A stretch of DNA of 64,000 bases from Parabacteroides sp. Lineage in GTDB: Bacteria > Bacteroidota > Bacteroidia > Bacteroidales > Tannerellaceae. The stretch lies in contig DXVO01000021.1 in NCBI GenBank assembly GCA_019417325.1, positions 124,001 to 188,000 on the forward strand, written 5' to 3'. Below are positions 16,825-26,857 of the stretch, in pieces. Under the pieces are notes generated by a model that made no database searches, was not told the origin of the DNA, and saw only the letters and a program-made list of their open reading frames with translations. The position numbers and the translations under genes were made by a program. Numbering within the stretch: the stretch's first letter is position 1; the number at the start of each line of letters is the position of its first letter.

Positions 16825-18240
16825 TTATGATCGTTTTTGAAGTAATACCACATTCTCCACATGATGCGTATGTGGGAACATATCTACCGGCTGAACCTTT
16901 TTTACTGCATATTTGGCATTCAACAAACTTAAATCGCGTGCTTGGGTAGCCGGGTTACAGCTTACATAAACAATACGTTCCGGTTCTGCGAACAGAATCG
17001 TATTGATTACATCATCGTGCATGCCTGCACGTGGGGGATCTGTGATAATAACATCCGGACGTCCATGTTGGTTGATAAACTCGGCTGTTAGTATATCTTT
17101 CATATCACCGGCATAGAAAAGCGTATTTTCTATACCATTCAGGGCAGAGTTTACTTTAGCATCTTCAATAGCTTCCGGTACATATTCGATACCAATTACC
17201 TTTTTTGCCTGGCGGGAAACGAAATTGGCAATAGTACCTGTTCCCGTATAAAGATCATAAACCAGCTCGTTTCCGGTAAGTCCGGCAAACTCGCGGGCTA
17301 TCTTATATAATACATATGCCTGTTCGCTATTGGTCTGATAGAAGGATTTCGGACCTACTTTGAACTTTAAGCCTTCCATTTCTTCTATGATATGGTCTTT
17401 GCCACGGAACACCAATACTTCCTGATCTGTAATCGTATCGTTGCATTTGCCATTGATTACATACAGCAGGGAAGTGATTTCCGGAAATTGTTCTGCAACA
17501 TGTGACAAAAGCGCTTCGCGGCGTTCTTTATCTTCTTCGTAGAAAACCACCACTACCATTAAATCGCCCGTAGATGCCGTACGGATCATTAAGGTACGGA
17601 TAAAACCTACCTGGTTACGCAAGTCGAAGAACGGATAGCCTTCATGGCTCAGGCAGTACTCCTTTATACATAAACGGATACGGTTGGAAATATCGTTCTG
17701 TAACCAGCATTTATTGATGTCGAGTACCTTGTCGAACATTCCCGGAATATGGAAACCGACCCCATTCATACAATCGAATTGTTCGCCGGAACGAACCTGT
17801 TCGTCCGTCAGCCACTTCTTATTAGAGAAGGTGAACTCCAGTTTGTTACGGTAGAAAGTAGTATGTTCGGAGCCTTTAATCGGGAGGACTTCTTCCATCT
17901 CGATTTTTCCGATGCGGGTCAGGTTATCGATAACCTGTTTATGTTTGTATCCGATTTGTTCTTCGTAAGGAAGATGTTGCCATTTGCAACCGCCACATAC
18001 GCCGAAATGTTCGCAAAAGGGAATAGCTCTCTTAGGGGAGTATTCATGAAAATACACGGCTTTGCCTTCTGCATAACTATGTTTTTTGCGTGTTAGTTGG
18101 ATATCAATCACGTCGCCGGGAGCAACATAAGGAACAAACACTACCATATCATTCACCCGCGCAATCGCCTTTCCTTCGGCGGCTACATCTGTTATCGTTA
18201 CCTTTTCCAATAAAGGCAGCTGCTTTTTATTTCTTGCCAA
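16825..18240 (-). CDS. rlmD: 23S rRNA (uracil-5-)-methyltransferase RlmD/RumA family
   Basis: A 471-aa SAM-dependent methyltransferase that makes 5-methyluridine in rRNA. An N-terminal TRAM domain (residues about 5-65) is followed by the iron-sulfur cysteines (CEHFGVCGGCKW), the Rossmann fold with DLYTGTGTIANF, the DPPRAG motif, and the catalytic-cysteine region YVSCNPATQARDL. Length and motif order are those of the RumA group; whether it acts like RlmD or has a related target (RlmC, TrmA-like) cannot be told from sequence. Confidence 0.93.
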   Translation of the reverse strand: MARNKKQLPLLEKVTITDVAAEGKAIARVNDMVVFVPYVAPGDVIDIQLTRKKHSYAEGKAVYFHEYSPKRAIPFCEHFGVCGGCKWQHLPYEEQIGYKHKQVIDNLTRIGKIEMEEVLPIKGSEHTTFYRNKLEFTFSNKKWLTDEQVRSGEQFDCMNGVGFHIPGMFDKVLDINKCWLQNDISNRIRLCIKEYCLSHEGYPFFDLRNQVGFIRTLMIRTASTGDLMVVVVFYEEDKERREALLSHVAEQFPEITSLLYVINGKCNDTITDQEVLVFRGKDHIIEEMEGLKFKVGPKSFYQTNSEQAYVLYKIAREFAGLTGNELVYDLYTGTGTIANFVSRQAKKVIGIEYVPEAIEDAKVNSALNGIENTLFYAGDMKDILTAEFINQHGRPDVIITDPPRAGMHDDVINTILFAEPERIVYVSCNPATQARDLSLLNAKYAVKKVQPVDMFPHTHHVENVVLLQKRS

Positions 18241-18325
18241 TGTCTTTGATTTTATATAATTCGCCTGGCAAAATTACGGACAATTCTCCTAAAAAAAAAG
18301 GTTTGCCTGAAATGATGCTAAACTT

Positions 18326-19273
18326 TTACTGCACAGGGTAAAGCGGATTCCCTTTTTCGTCAACTTCAGTCCATTCCTTAACGCTTACACTGGGAAACGT
18401 TATCGTGTTTTCGTTGATTAGAGCTTTGAACCAATAAGAGCTTCCTGCTTTTAGTGCGTTGTCGGGCAGGGGTATCTCCACCGTGTAGGTACGGGAAGTA
18501 CTTTCATTATCGACCATCAGTTCGAGTGTAAGAAGCATTTGACCGGTAGTTTCGGCTGGAAGCATAATGTATTGGCATGTGAATTGGTTGATACCCATTT
18601 TGTCGGCTGTGGGGCTGATTGTTTGTGCCGGTGTAATTGCCCCGGTAGATAGCTCCATACTGGCTCCTACTTCCGGTGGAGTGATCATTGCGGAAACTAA
18701 TTTGTTCAGTGTAATATTAGTACCGGCAGCAACACTTACTACCACTTGGCTTGCTGCATGTTGATAGGTGATAGGTATCATGATCTGGGTACTTGTGACA
18801 TCCATTTGCGTATTATGCCACCATAGATAGTCGATTCCATTGAATAACGGTTCCGATTGTCCGTTTTTGAACGATGGGGGTATTTGCGAGAAATTATCGG
18901 AAACGGCATAAAAATTATACAGTCCGTTATCCAGATACATCTTATATCCGTCAACACCGCTCAGGACACCCGGTGCTGAGGTAATGTATAGACCTTCTGC
19001 TACAGGAGTAGCATTCTTGGTGGACGATTCGGAGGTATAAGCAAACATCCTGCTTTGTATCCCTTTTAGCATGGGAGACATGGAGCGGGTAAACAGGTTT
19101 CTTCCTTCAATGGAAGCGTTGAACGCGACAAGGGTACTTCCCGAGTGGTTTCCTAAACCGTTTTTATCACTGCCGGCATCCAAGATGATTGTGTTTTTGC
19201 TACAGCCGGAAAAAAGAAGGATGGTTGTTAGATAGACTACGGTTTTAGCGGCTTTAAGTAACTGATTATTCAT
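18326..19273 (-). CDS. Fimbrillin-family lipoprotein
   Basis: A 315-aa protein with signal peptide and lipobox (LFSGC, Cys24). The body is beta-rich with features of the FimA/Mfa1-like fimbrillin clan: a short N-terminal domain with LVAFNASIEGR, a YNFYAVSD stretch, a QHAASQVVVSV segment, and a C-terminal YTVEIPLPDNALKAGSSYWFKALIN end. Such proteins are anchored outside the cell and may polymerise into pili or act as tip or anchor subunits. No assembly partner gene lies nearby, so it is a stand-alone member. Confidence 0.8.
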   Translation of the reverse strand: MNNQLLKAAKTVVYLTTILLFSGCSKNTIILDAGSDKNGLGNHSGSTLVAFNASIEGRNLFTRSMSPMLKGIQSRMFAYTSESSTKNATPVAEGLYITSAPGVLSGVDGYKMYLDNGLYNFYAVSDNFSQIPPSFKNGQSEPLFNGIDYLWWHNTQMDVTSTQIMIPITYQHAASQVVVSVAAGTNITLNKLVSAMITPPEVGASMELSTGAITPAQTISPTADKMGINQFTCQYIMLPAETTGQMLLTLELMVDNESTSRTYTVEIPLPDNALKAGSSYWFKALINENTITFPSVSVKEWTEVDEKGNPLYPVQ

Positions 19274-19440
19274 AACGAACTACTTTTTAGTTATACGTTT
19301 ACTTAATACATTCGAGAGGGTTGTTTGGTTCAAAAAGTAGTTGTTAAGTAGCTGTTTTAACATCTTCTCCATATCTATCCGCACAAATTATCACTATCAC
19401 CCGGAATATTGTTGGAACGATGTTCCGGATAGTAAAAAAA

Positions 19441-19472
19441 CCTGCGCAGATTGTAAACACAATCTGCGCAGG
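19441..19472 (-). terminator. Strong terminator after the aminopeptidase gene
   Basis: CCTGCGCAGATTGT and ACAATCTGCGCAGG form a perfect 14-bp stem with a four-base loop; on the minus strand TTTTTTT follows. It lies 55 bp after the aminopeptidase stop codon. Confidence 0.93.
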
Positions 19473-19526
19473 TAATTGTAGCTATGTCTCTTATACCTCT
19501 TTCGGCAAGGTTTATTTTACTTCGGC

Positions 19527-20900
19527 TTATCTTAAGGCTTCTACTTCTTCTGTACGAATAGGTATTTTCTTTCCTAACAAACGGGCTCCGTTTTCAGTGA
19601 TCAGGTAATCTTCTTCATTGCGGATACCACCGAAATCTTTATAAGTAAAGAGCTTTTCGTAATTGATAAATTCGGTGAACTTGTTCTGGCTTCTCCATAA
19701 ATCCATCAATTCGGGGATAAAATAGATACCCGGTTCGATAGTTAATACAAAGCCAGTTTCCAGTTTGCGTCCCAGACGGAGAGATTTACGTCCAAACTGT
19801 GTGCTTTTCGGCTGTCCGTCGTAACCAACATACATTTCACCCAGGTTTTCCATATCGTGAACATCCAGGCCCATCATATGTCCGAGTCCGCAAGGCATGA
19901 ACATAGCGTGTGCTCCCGCTTTTACAGCTTCCATCGGATCTCCTTTTACAAAGCCCAGGCCTTTTAGTCCTTCCATAATTACTTTGCAGGATAATTCATA
20001 AACATCAACGAACGGCACACCCGGACGAAGGGCTGCTACGGCAGCTTCGTGGCTGGCAACCTGAATATCATAAATTTCTTTCTGGCGGGGGGTAAATCTT
20101 GAATCGGCAGGAATGGTAGACGACATATCTCCCGCATATCCCATTTCCGTTTCAGCACCGGCGTCCAACAACAGCATATCGCCACTCTTAATCATATTAC
20201 TATGATCATGATTATGTAATGTCTGGCCGTTGATGGTAGCAATGATAGGGAAGGACAGTTCGTAGTTGTTAGCAAAAGCCACTTCGGCAACGGCTGCGGC
20301 TACATCGCTTTCGCGAATACCCGGACGGACAGTGCGCATTGCAGCAAGGTGCATATCGGCGGTTACGATACAAGCTTTTTCGATTTCGGCGATTTCTTCT
20401 GTGCTTTTATAATTACGCTGGTTTACAACGCCCATAATGAATGGTACGGATGGTTTTTCCGTACCCGGAGCAATGCCCAGCCATGCAAGCAACTTGATCT
20501 GATGTTCTGCACGGTAGGTAGGCAAATAATGGATAGCTTGTCCCTTTTGCTGTGCATTTTTCAAATAAGTTTCAATTTCTTTGAAAGGACGGACTTCGGA
20601 AATACCAGCTGCTTCACTTTTTTCTTTCAAGGTAGGTTGTGTACCCATCCAAACGATAGCATCGATGGTCAGTTCATCTCCGAAAATAATTTCACGGTTG
20701 TTGTCTATATCAATGATTGCGGACAGTCCGGCATAGGGAAGTCCGAAAAAATACAAGAAAGTGGAATCCTGGCGGAAATGATATGTATTGTCTGCATAGT
20801 TCATACCCGATTCGTCATTACCCAGGAACAGAAGCAAACCGGAACCAATAGTTTGTTTCAATTTAGCCCTGCGGGCCATATAAGTCTCTTTTGCGAACAT
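19527..20900 (-). CDS. pepP: Xaa-Pro aminopeptidase (M24B)
   Basis: The enzyme removes N-terminal residues next to proline in the cytoplasm. An N-terminal creatinase-like domain (residues 1-170, with FFGLPYAGLSAIID) precedes the pita-bread metallopeptidase domain. Its dimetal ligands are in LLLDAGAE, GYAGDMSST, GLGHMMGLDVHD, LTIEPGIY and RNEEDYLI. I chose ATG at 20900 (MFAKETYMARR), ten codons inside the longest frame, because conserved sequence begins there; this gives 457 aa. A strong terminator follows. No signal peptide is visible. Confidence 0.93.
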   Translation of the reverse strand: MFAKETYMARRAKLKQTIGSGLLLFLGNDESGMNYADNTYHFRQDSTFLYFFGLPYAGLSAIIDIDNNREIIFGDELTIDAIVWMGTQPTLKEKSEAAGISEVRPFKEIETYLKNAQQKGQAIHYLPTYRAEHQIKLLAWLGIAPGTEKPSVPFIMGVVNQRNYKSTEEIAEIEKACIVTADMHLAAMRTVRPGIRESDVAAAVAEVAFANNYELSFPIIATINGQTLHNHDHSNMIKSGDMLLLDAGAETEMGYAGDMSSTIPADSRFTPRQKEIYDIQVASHEAAVAALRPGVPFVDVYELSCKVIMEGLKGLGFVKGDPMEAVKAGAHAMFMPCGLGHMMGLDVHDMENLGEMYVGYDGQPKSTQFGRKSLRLGRKLETGFVLTIEPGIYFIPELMDLWRSQNKFTEFINYEKLFTYKDFGGIRNEEDYLITENGARLLGKKIPIRTEEVEALR

Positions 20901-21127
20901 AATAATAGATTTTTGTTTAGTTATTGCCAAAGATAGAGATAAAAAATGAATGATGGAACAGAAGAATGAAAGATAGTCCTGTTGTCCGGTTTTATTATAT
21001 TAAATTTTTGTATTGCAATTTATTCTTTTACATTTGTATGAGTTTTGATATGCTTTTAAAATCAAAGACTTTGCATATGCAAGTATTTTGTATTATTAAT
21101 GTATTCGGGTAGATAAATAAGGGATAA

Positions 21128-23437
21128 ATGGGACAAAATGAAACCACTTTTCATCAAAAAGATGACATTTCTTTTGATAAGGAAATGTCTGAATTAATAT
21201 ATGAACAGATTTTGTTTACAGAGGGTGCATATGCCCGCTTGCCAATGAGTGTAGAAATTTATGATGCCAAAGGAGTTTTACGCAGCATAAACGATCATGC
21301 TCTAAAGATGTATGGAGTTGATGGCCGAAGTACAGTGCTGAATATTGTCAATCTTTTTGATAGCCCTTATGTGGATGATAAACTTAAAGCTAAAATACAG
21401 AAAGGTGATGATATTACCCTGGAATTTGAATATGATTTTGACCGTATAAAAAATGACTCTTATTATGAAAGTAATAATAAGAATTCAATGATTTATGAAG
21501 TTAAAATTGTTACCATATGGAATAAAACCGGAAAGATTATCGGACATCTGTTGCTGTCTAATGATGTGACAGCCATTAGGGAAGCGGAATACCGTATAGA
21601 GGAAAGCAAGAAGAACCTGGAAATGGCTATGGATGCCGCCAATATGTCTTCATGGGTATATGACGTACATAAAAAGGTATTTAATCCTTTATATGGAGAT
21701 CCTATAGTAAAAGGCTCTATGGCATTGGATGAATTGTTAAGCAGATTACATCCGCAGGATCATACCCCGTTAATGGAAATTTTTCTACAATTGATAAATA
21801 AGGAAATTCAATATGGACATATAACCTTACGGTGTTATAACGAACAAGAAGAGCAATATCATTATTATGAGAGCAGAATGCGCCTGTCTACCGAACATCT
21901 GGGTAAATTGCAGATCGTAGGAACCGAACTGGATGTGACGGAAAAAATACAAATGGCAAAAAAAACGCAGGAATTGGCAACCAAACGTGAACTGGCAATG
22001 AAGGTCAGTAATATTGTCCATTGGGATTTTGATGTACGGACACAACTGTTCGAGTCCTATAACGACCCTCTTAACGATTATCTTAGTGGCCGGTTGTTGA
22101 CCGTTTCCGAATACATGGATGTTATATATCCTGAAGACCGTTCCTTTTTTAAAGAAGCGATACAAGCCATGCTGGTAGGCAAAGATGAAACAATTAATTT
22201 TACTTGCCGTATGCAGACTAAATATGATAAAACCTGGCAATATTGTGATTTCACCTGTGTCCCTTTTGAAAAAGACGAACACGGGCATATTATACGTTTT
22301 ACAGGTTTCAGGCAGAATATCCCTAAACTACAGCAATTGAACCGTGAACTTAAAGAAAGGAATAATAAGATTGAACTTTCTTTTAAAACCGTCGGCATGT
22401 CCTATTGGGATTTTGATGTGAAGAACCAGCAATTCAAAGCATTCAATGATTCGGTAAATGATTTTGACCCGGAGAAAACAATTTATCCTCAAGACTATAT
22501 GGACGCTGCTCATCCGGATGATATGGATACGATTCGGAAATGCTTTGAACATATGTTGCAAGGCATCGATAAGGATTTTAATTTTAAATACCGTTCGAAA
22601 ACCAGATGGGATGAAGAGTGGCAGACTTTGCTGGTTACCGGGATTCAGGTAGAAAGCGATAAGGACGGACGTATTATCCGCTATACGGGAATTACGATTA
22701 ATAATACAAAATGGGAAAAAGTTATTCAGGAATTGCAGGTACTAAAAGATAAAGCCGAACTTTCCGACCGGCTTAAATCGGCCTTCCTTGCCAATATGAG
22801 CCATGAGATACGTACCCCGTTGAATGCAATCGTAGGATTCTCCGAATTATTGGCAGAAAGTGACGACCAGGAGGAGCAGATCGAATACATGAATATTATC
22901 AAATCCAATAACGAGCTGTTGTTACGACTGATTAGTGATATCCTGGACCTTTCTAAAATCGAATCGGGCAGCCTTGAACGCCGGAGTGAGAAATTCAATC
23001 TTGACAAAGTGGCTAATGAGCTATATTTGACAATCCGGCCGAAAATCGTAAATGCAGACATCAAGTTTATACAGAACAGTCCGATAAAGGATTGCAGTGT
23101 CTTTCTGGACAGAAGCCGCCTGAAACAGGTATGGATGAACTTTCTTACCAATGCAGTAAAATATACCTCTTCCGGATATATAAAAATGGGATATCTTATC
23201 GAAGGAAGGGGGATCCGAATCTATGTGGAAGATTCCGGCATTGGCATTCCTAAAGAATTACATAGCAAAGTATTTGAGCGTTTCCAGAAATTCAATGATT
23301 TTGTGCAAGGTACCGGACTCGGATTAGCGATATCCAAGGCGATTGCCGAAGCTGCCGGTGGAAAAGTAGGGTTCTCTTCGGAGGCTGGCGTTGGTTCTAC
23401 CTTCTGGGCCTGGTTCCCCTGTGATGTCGATTTATAA
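21128..23437 (+). CDS. Multi-PAS sensor histidine kinase
   Basis: A 769-aa soluble kinase without membrane segments, so it senses a cytoplasmic signal. Three or four PAS/PAC-like repeats cover residues about 15-530; three of them carry a related 'W-D-F-D-V' strand (VHWDFDVRTQLF, MSYWDFDVKNQQF and similar), which suggests internal duplication. They are followed by HisKA with SHEIRTPLN (His559) and HATPase with NFLTNAVKYT, DSGIGIP and GTGLGLAISKAI. There is no receiver domain and no partner regulator next to it, so it is an orphan kinase. Confidence 0.9.
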   Translation: MGQNETTFHQKDDISFDKEMSELIYEQILFTEGAYARLPMSVEIYDAKGVLRSINDHALKMYGVDGRSTVLNIVNLFDSPYVDDKLKAKIQKGDDITLEFEYDFDRIKNDSYYESNNKNSMIYEVKIVTIWNKTGKIIGHLLLSNDVTAIREAEYRIEESKKNLEMAMDAANMSSWVYDVHKKVFNPLYGDPIVKGSMALDELLSRLHPQDHTPLMEIFLQLINKEIQYGHITLRCYNEQEEQYHYYESRMRLSTEHLGKLQIVGTELDVTEKIQMAKKTQELATKRELAMKVSNIVHWDFDVRTQLFESYNDPLNDYLSGRLLTVSEYMDVIYPEDRSFFKEAIQAMLVGKDETINFTCRMQTKYDKTWQYCDFTCVPFEKDEHGHIIRFTGFRQNIPKLQQLNRELKERNNKIELSFKTVGMSYWDFDVKNQQFKAFNDSVNDFDPEKTIYPQDYMDAAHPDDMDTIRKCFEHMLQGIDKDFNFKYRSKTRWDEEWQTLLVTGIQVESDKDGRIIRYTGITINNTKWEKVIQELQVLKDKAELSDRLKSAFLANMSHEIRTPLNAIVGFSELLAESDDQEEQIEYMNIIKSNNELLLRLISDILDLSKIESGSLERRSEKFNLDKVANELYLTIRPKIVNADIKFIQNSPIKDCSVFLDRSRLKQVWMNFLTNAVKYTSSGYIKMGYLIEGRGIRIYVEDSGIGIPKELHSKVFERFQKFNDFVQGTGLGLAISKAIAEAAGGKVGFSSEAGVGSTFWAWFPCDVDL

Positions 23438-23538
23438 CTGATTTATTTTAAAAATATTTTTGCAAATACGGTAAGCCTTCAGCTAAAAAACGGCCGAAGG
23501 ATTACTTCTATGGCATTATAGCGCATATTGACCGTATC

Positions 23539-24051
23539 TTATTCCGATTGATTCGTTGTTGTTAATTCATTCCATATTTCCTTTATATTTTTTTCTCCGT
23601 CAAAGTAGTCTAATTGATCACTTCTTCCGAACGTTTCTCCACCGGGAACAAGAAGTATTTTATCTGAATCGGGATATTCGCATACGTCATGCCCTGCATA
23701 GGTACGTATGTCCAAATAAATACATGGCTCTGACGTATGGTTATATAATTGGTGCGCTCCGGTTTCTCCCTTTTCAAAGAATATAATCTCTCCACGATTG
23801 ACTATCTCCAATCCTTTAGGAGTTCTAAGTGTTGCAGTACCGGAGATAATCATAAACAACTCTTCCGCAAATCGATGGAAATGGTAGGCTGCACAATATT
23901 GTCCGGGATTGAGTTTCCGTACATCAAAATTCAAGTATTCGGGATTTATCCCCTTTTTTATCCGGGAAATATCAGTAAACAGTTTAAAATTATCTATTCT
24001 GTTCGCATTTTCGTGGAACTCTCTTTCCTCCGGTTTAAAAATTGTCGCCAT
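23539..24051 (-). CDS. Cupin-domain protein
   Basis: A 170-aa single-cupin protein. The first cupin motif reads YHFHRFAEELFMIISG (metal-type His-x-His and Glu), the second motif follows around GAHQLYNHT. It also has SGTATLRTPKGLEIVNRGE between them, as in small cupins that bind sugars or act as isomerases or dioxygenases. The metal ligands look intact, but no specific reaction can be assigned. It starts about 185 bp downstream of the end of the histidine kinase gene on the same strand, with a long palindrome between them. Confidence 0.8.
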   Translation of the reverse strand: MATIFKPEEREFHENANRIDNFKLFTDISRIKKGINPEYLNFDVRKLNPGQYCAAYHFHRFAEELFMIISGTATLRTPKGLEIVNRGEIIFFEKGETGAHQLYNHTSEPCIYLDIRTYAGHDVCEYPDSDKILLVPGGETFGRSDQLDYFDGEKNIKEIWNELTTTNQSE

Positions 24052-24140
24052 ATGTTTAATTGAGATTTGTTAATATGTATCTTTCCAAATGTCTTTTATT
24101 CGTTTGAACAAAGGTAGCAAAAATGACCTGTCCGTAATGA

Positions 24141-24198
24141 TTCATAGTTATGGTTTTCTAAAATCATAACTATGAATTGGAAAAATCATAACTATGAA
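24141..24198. repeat. 17-bp inverted repeat plus third half copy
   Basis: TTCATAGTTATG (24141-24152) and CATAACTATGAA (24165-24176) form a hairpin whose stem extends into TTTT/AAAA around CTA. A third identical half, CATAACTATGAA, follows at 24187-24198. The group lies between the end of the histidine kinase gene and the start of the cupin gene. It may be an operator for the cupin gene or a transcript end. Confidence 0.6.
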
Positions 24199-24235
24199 CT
24201 GAAAAAAAGAAAGAATACCCCTTCAGGCAGGGAGG

Positions 24236-25684
24236 TTATGCTTTCAAACGCATTACGAAAGTGCTGCCTTTGCCCAATTCACTTTCTACGGTCAGTGTGC
24301 CGCTGTGTGCTTCTACGAAATCACGTGAAATGGAAAGGCCTAAACCGCTTCCCTGCACTTTTGTTCCCGGAACACGGAAATAATGGTCGAAGATGCTTTT
24401 GTGATAGCGGGGGTCGATACCTTTTCCGAAATCCTGCACATATAAATCGATATATCCGTTGTCGGTTTGACGGGCACCGATAACGACATGCCCGTTTTCC
24501 GGCGAGTAGCGGATTGCATTTGACAGCAGATTTGTCAGTACCCAGGCAATCTTCTCACTGTCTACAAACAACTTCCCAATCTTATCTTCGGGATAATCCA
24601 CTTCGATTTGGATATTGAATTTCTCGGCTTGTACACGGTTCGCCTTGATGGCATATTCTATCAGTTCGATCGGTTTCGTGATTTTGGGTTTCAGTTGGAG
24701 TTTACCGGATTCAACCTGTGTCATGTTCAGCAACTCCCCGGTGATGCTCAACAGGCGTTCGCTATTGTCCTTTATGCTGTTTGCCAGGTCTTCCTGTTCG
24801 GGATTCAGACCGCCGATACGTTTGTCTTCCAATAATTGCAGACTCATCATAATCGCGGAAATCGGAGTTTTCAGTTCATGCGAGATGGTGGAGATAAATG
24901 TCGTTTTTGCCGAATCCAGTTCTTTGAACTCGGTAATATTCCTAAGCATGATAACATACCCTTTTTTCTTCATAGAGGCTCCGTCGGTTGCCGGTTGGGT
25001 AATCGTCATGTATTTAGCCTGGAAAAAGCTCTCTTTGTTGTCTGCGTAGATTTTAAGCGGTTCCTTCTTTTCCTGCGGTTTGTCTTCAACCAGTTCGCGA
25101 ACCAGGCGGCGGAGCAGATCATTCCGGAGGGATATCTCCTGAGCCGATTTTTTAATGGCGTCTTCCCTTTTCAGGTTCAGCACATTCAATGCTTCGTCGT
25201 TGATGAAAAGTATTTCCATCTCGTTGTTTAATCCGATGATAGGTTCGCTGAGGCTGTTGATGATAGCCTCCATGTATTTTTTGCTTGCCATCATTTCCGC
25301 CAGCGTACTGGCATGGTAGTCCGCCAGGCGTTTTGCCATGCGGTTAAAGTTTTTGGAAACTTCGGCAAACTCCTGATTCGAGCCCAAATCCAGCCGTTTT
25401 TCGTAATTATGGTTGGCTATCTCCTGGATGCCGTTTGTTATTTCTTTTATCGGGTTGTTGATAGAAGCGGGGAGACGCAACAACATCCCGATGCCGATCA
25501 AGATACAAATTACTCCCACGCAGGAAATCCATACCAATGCCCGTTGCAGTCCCGGACCGGCTGCCGGGCTGTCCGGTTCGGTAGCCGTTAGAATCTGTAA
25601 ATTTACTACAGCCAGTACGACTAATAAGACAATCATCGATACCAGTATGCCGATACCTAATGTCAGTTTCGTTTTTATATTCAT
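24236..25684 (-). CDS. Membrane sensor histidine kinase of the Kdp block
   Basis: A 482-aa kinase with two N-terminal membrane segments (about residues 7-30 and 48-70), a HAMP-like linker (ASINNPIKEITNGIQEIA), a PAS domain (about 130-240), HisKA with STISHELKTPIS, and HATPase with NLLSNAIRYSPENG, DFGKGIDP and GSGLGLSIS. It starts 14 bp after the KdpD-sensor gene and probably supplies the kinase half that KdpD lacks here. The likely partner is the sigma-54-type regulator at 36458, at the other end of the block; this pairing is inferred from context. Confidence 0.88.
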   Translation of the reverse strand: MNIKTKLTLGIGILVSMIVLLVVLAVVNLQILTATEPDSPAAGPGLQRALVWISCVGVICILIGIGMLLRLPASINNPIKEITNGIQEIANHNYEKRLDLGSNQEFAEVSKNFNRMAKRLADYHASTLAEMMASKKYMEAIINSLSEPIIGLNNEMEILFINDEALNVLNLKREDAIKKSAQEISLRNDLLRRLVRELVEDKPQEKKEPLKIYADNKESFFQAKYMTITQPATDGASMKKKGYVIMLRNITEFKELDSAKTTFISTISHELKTPISAIMMSLQLLEDKRIGGLNPEQEDLANSIKDNSERLLSITGELLNMTQVESGKLQLKPKITKPIELIEYAIKANRVQAEKFNIQIEVDYPEDKIGKLFVDSEKIAWVLTNLLSNAIRYSPENGHVVIGARQTDNGYIDLYVQDFGKGIDPRYHKSIFDHYFRVPGTKVQGSGLGLSISRDFVEAHSGTLTVESELGKGSTFVMRLKA

Positions 25685-25698
25685 AATACCGTCACTTT

Positions 25699-26823
25699 TT
25701 ATGCAAGTATAATTAAATCAATATTCATTTGTGCCAAAGCAGACAGGAATTTTCTGTATTTCGTGATATTTAGCAGCATAAGGGGCATTCTGAATGCCGG
25801 CTGTCCCATACAGATGGTTGTTATTTGCCTTTCGCGGCAGACTTCGATAATCGTGCCCAGAATGTCGGATGAGGCCACTTGTATCACTTCGCCTCCCAGT
25901 TCGGTGACTAATTTGAAATGGTTCAGCAGGTGCCGTTGCGAAGCAAGGTCGATGCGGTCCGCGCTTTCGCGGTCGGTTTGTACATACAGGGCGCAAAACT
26001 GGGTATTGTAGCGGGCGGCAAGACGGGCAGCCTTGCGGATGATATGCCTTGGCGTCCTTTCATTGCTGCTGATACAGGCAAGGAATTTCTCGTGGCGTAT
26101 CCCTTTATCGCCCGTGACGACTTCATTCTCCACTTTCTTTTCTACCCGGAAAGCCACTTCTTTCAGCGCCAATTCGCGCAACTGGAGGATATTGTCCGTT
26201 TTGAAGAAGTTGTTCAAAGCCAGCTCTATCTTTTCCGGGCGGTAAATTTTTCCGGCTTTCAGGCGGGTAATCAGTTCTTCGGCAGTCAGGTCGATATTCA
26301 CAACCTCGTCTGCCTCCTGTAGCAAACTGTCGGGGATGCGTTCCTTGACTTCTATTCCAGCGATATCTTTCACCTCTTCGTTCAGGCTTTCGATATGTTG
26401 GATATTCACTGCCGAGATTACATTTATGCCCGCATCCAACAGTTCCAGTACATCCTGCCAGCGTTTTTCGTTCCGGCTTCCTTCAATATTGCTGTGTGCC
26501 AGTTCGTCTACAATCACTAATTCCGGATGCATCCGGAGGATGGCGTCTACATCCATCTCTTCAACTTCTTTCCCTTTGTAAAATATATTTTTCCGGGGGA
26601 TAACAGGCAAGCCTTGCAGCAGTGCTTCCGTCCCTGCACGCCCATGTGTTTCGATATAACCGATTTGGACATCCACACCGTTTTCCAGCATTTCGTGCGC
26701 CTCCTGCAACATGCGGTAACTTTTCCCTACACCGGCTATCATGCCGATGTAGATTTTGAATTTACCCCGTCTGGAGCGTTTTATCAAATCAAGAAAATGC
26801 TGTACGTTATCTTTTTGTTTCAT
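25699..26823 (-). CDS. kdpD: KdpD N-terminal sensor half with Usp domain
   Basis: A 374-aa protein that matches only the cytoplasmic input part of KdpD: the KdpD domain (residues about 15-225) with the Walker-A-like GMIAGVGKSYRML, GYIETHGRAGT and VDELAHSN motifs, then a universal-stress-protein domain (about 250-374). The membrane segments and kinase core of E. coli KdpD are absent. The kinase function is supplied by a separate gene 14 bp downstream. This split arrangement is known in Bacteroidetes. It should sense potassium limitation or ionic strength. Confidence 0.92.
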   Translation of the reverse strand: MKQKDNVQHFLDLIKRSRRGKFKIYIGMIAGVGKSYRMLQEAHEMLENGVDVQIGYIETHGRAGTEALLQGLPVIPRKNIFYKGKEVEEMDVDAILRMHPELVIVDELAHSNIEGSRNEKRWQDVLELLDAGINVISAVNIQHIESLNEEVKDIAGIEVKERIPDSLLQEADEVVNIDLTAEELITRLKAGKIYRPEKIELALNNFFKTDNILQLRELALKEVAFRVEKKVENEVVTGDKGIRHEKFLACISSNERTPRHIIRKAARLAARYNTQFCALYVQTDRESADRIDLASQRHLLNHFKLVTELGGEVIQVASSDILGTIIEVCRERQITTICMGQPAFRMPLMLLNITKYRKFLSALAQMNIDLIILA

Positions 26824-26857
26824 GTGTTTGTATAATGCGTCGGTAAATATATATTTA

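Noticed and set aside
20349..20936. Plus-strand 195-codon frame over the aminopeptidase gene
   Set aside because: It is the antisense of pepP; the minus strand carries all metallopeptidase motifs.
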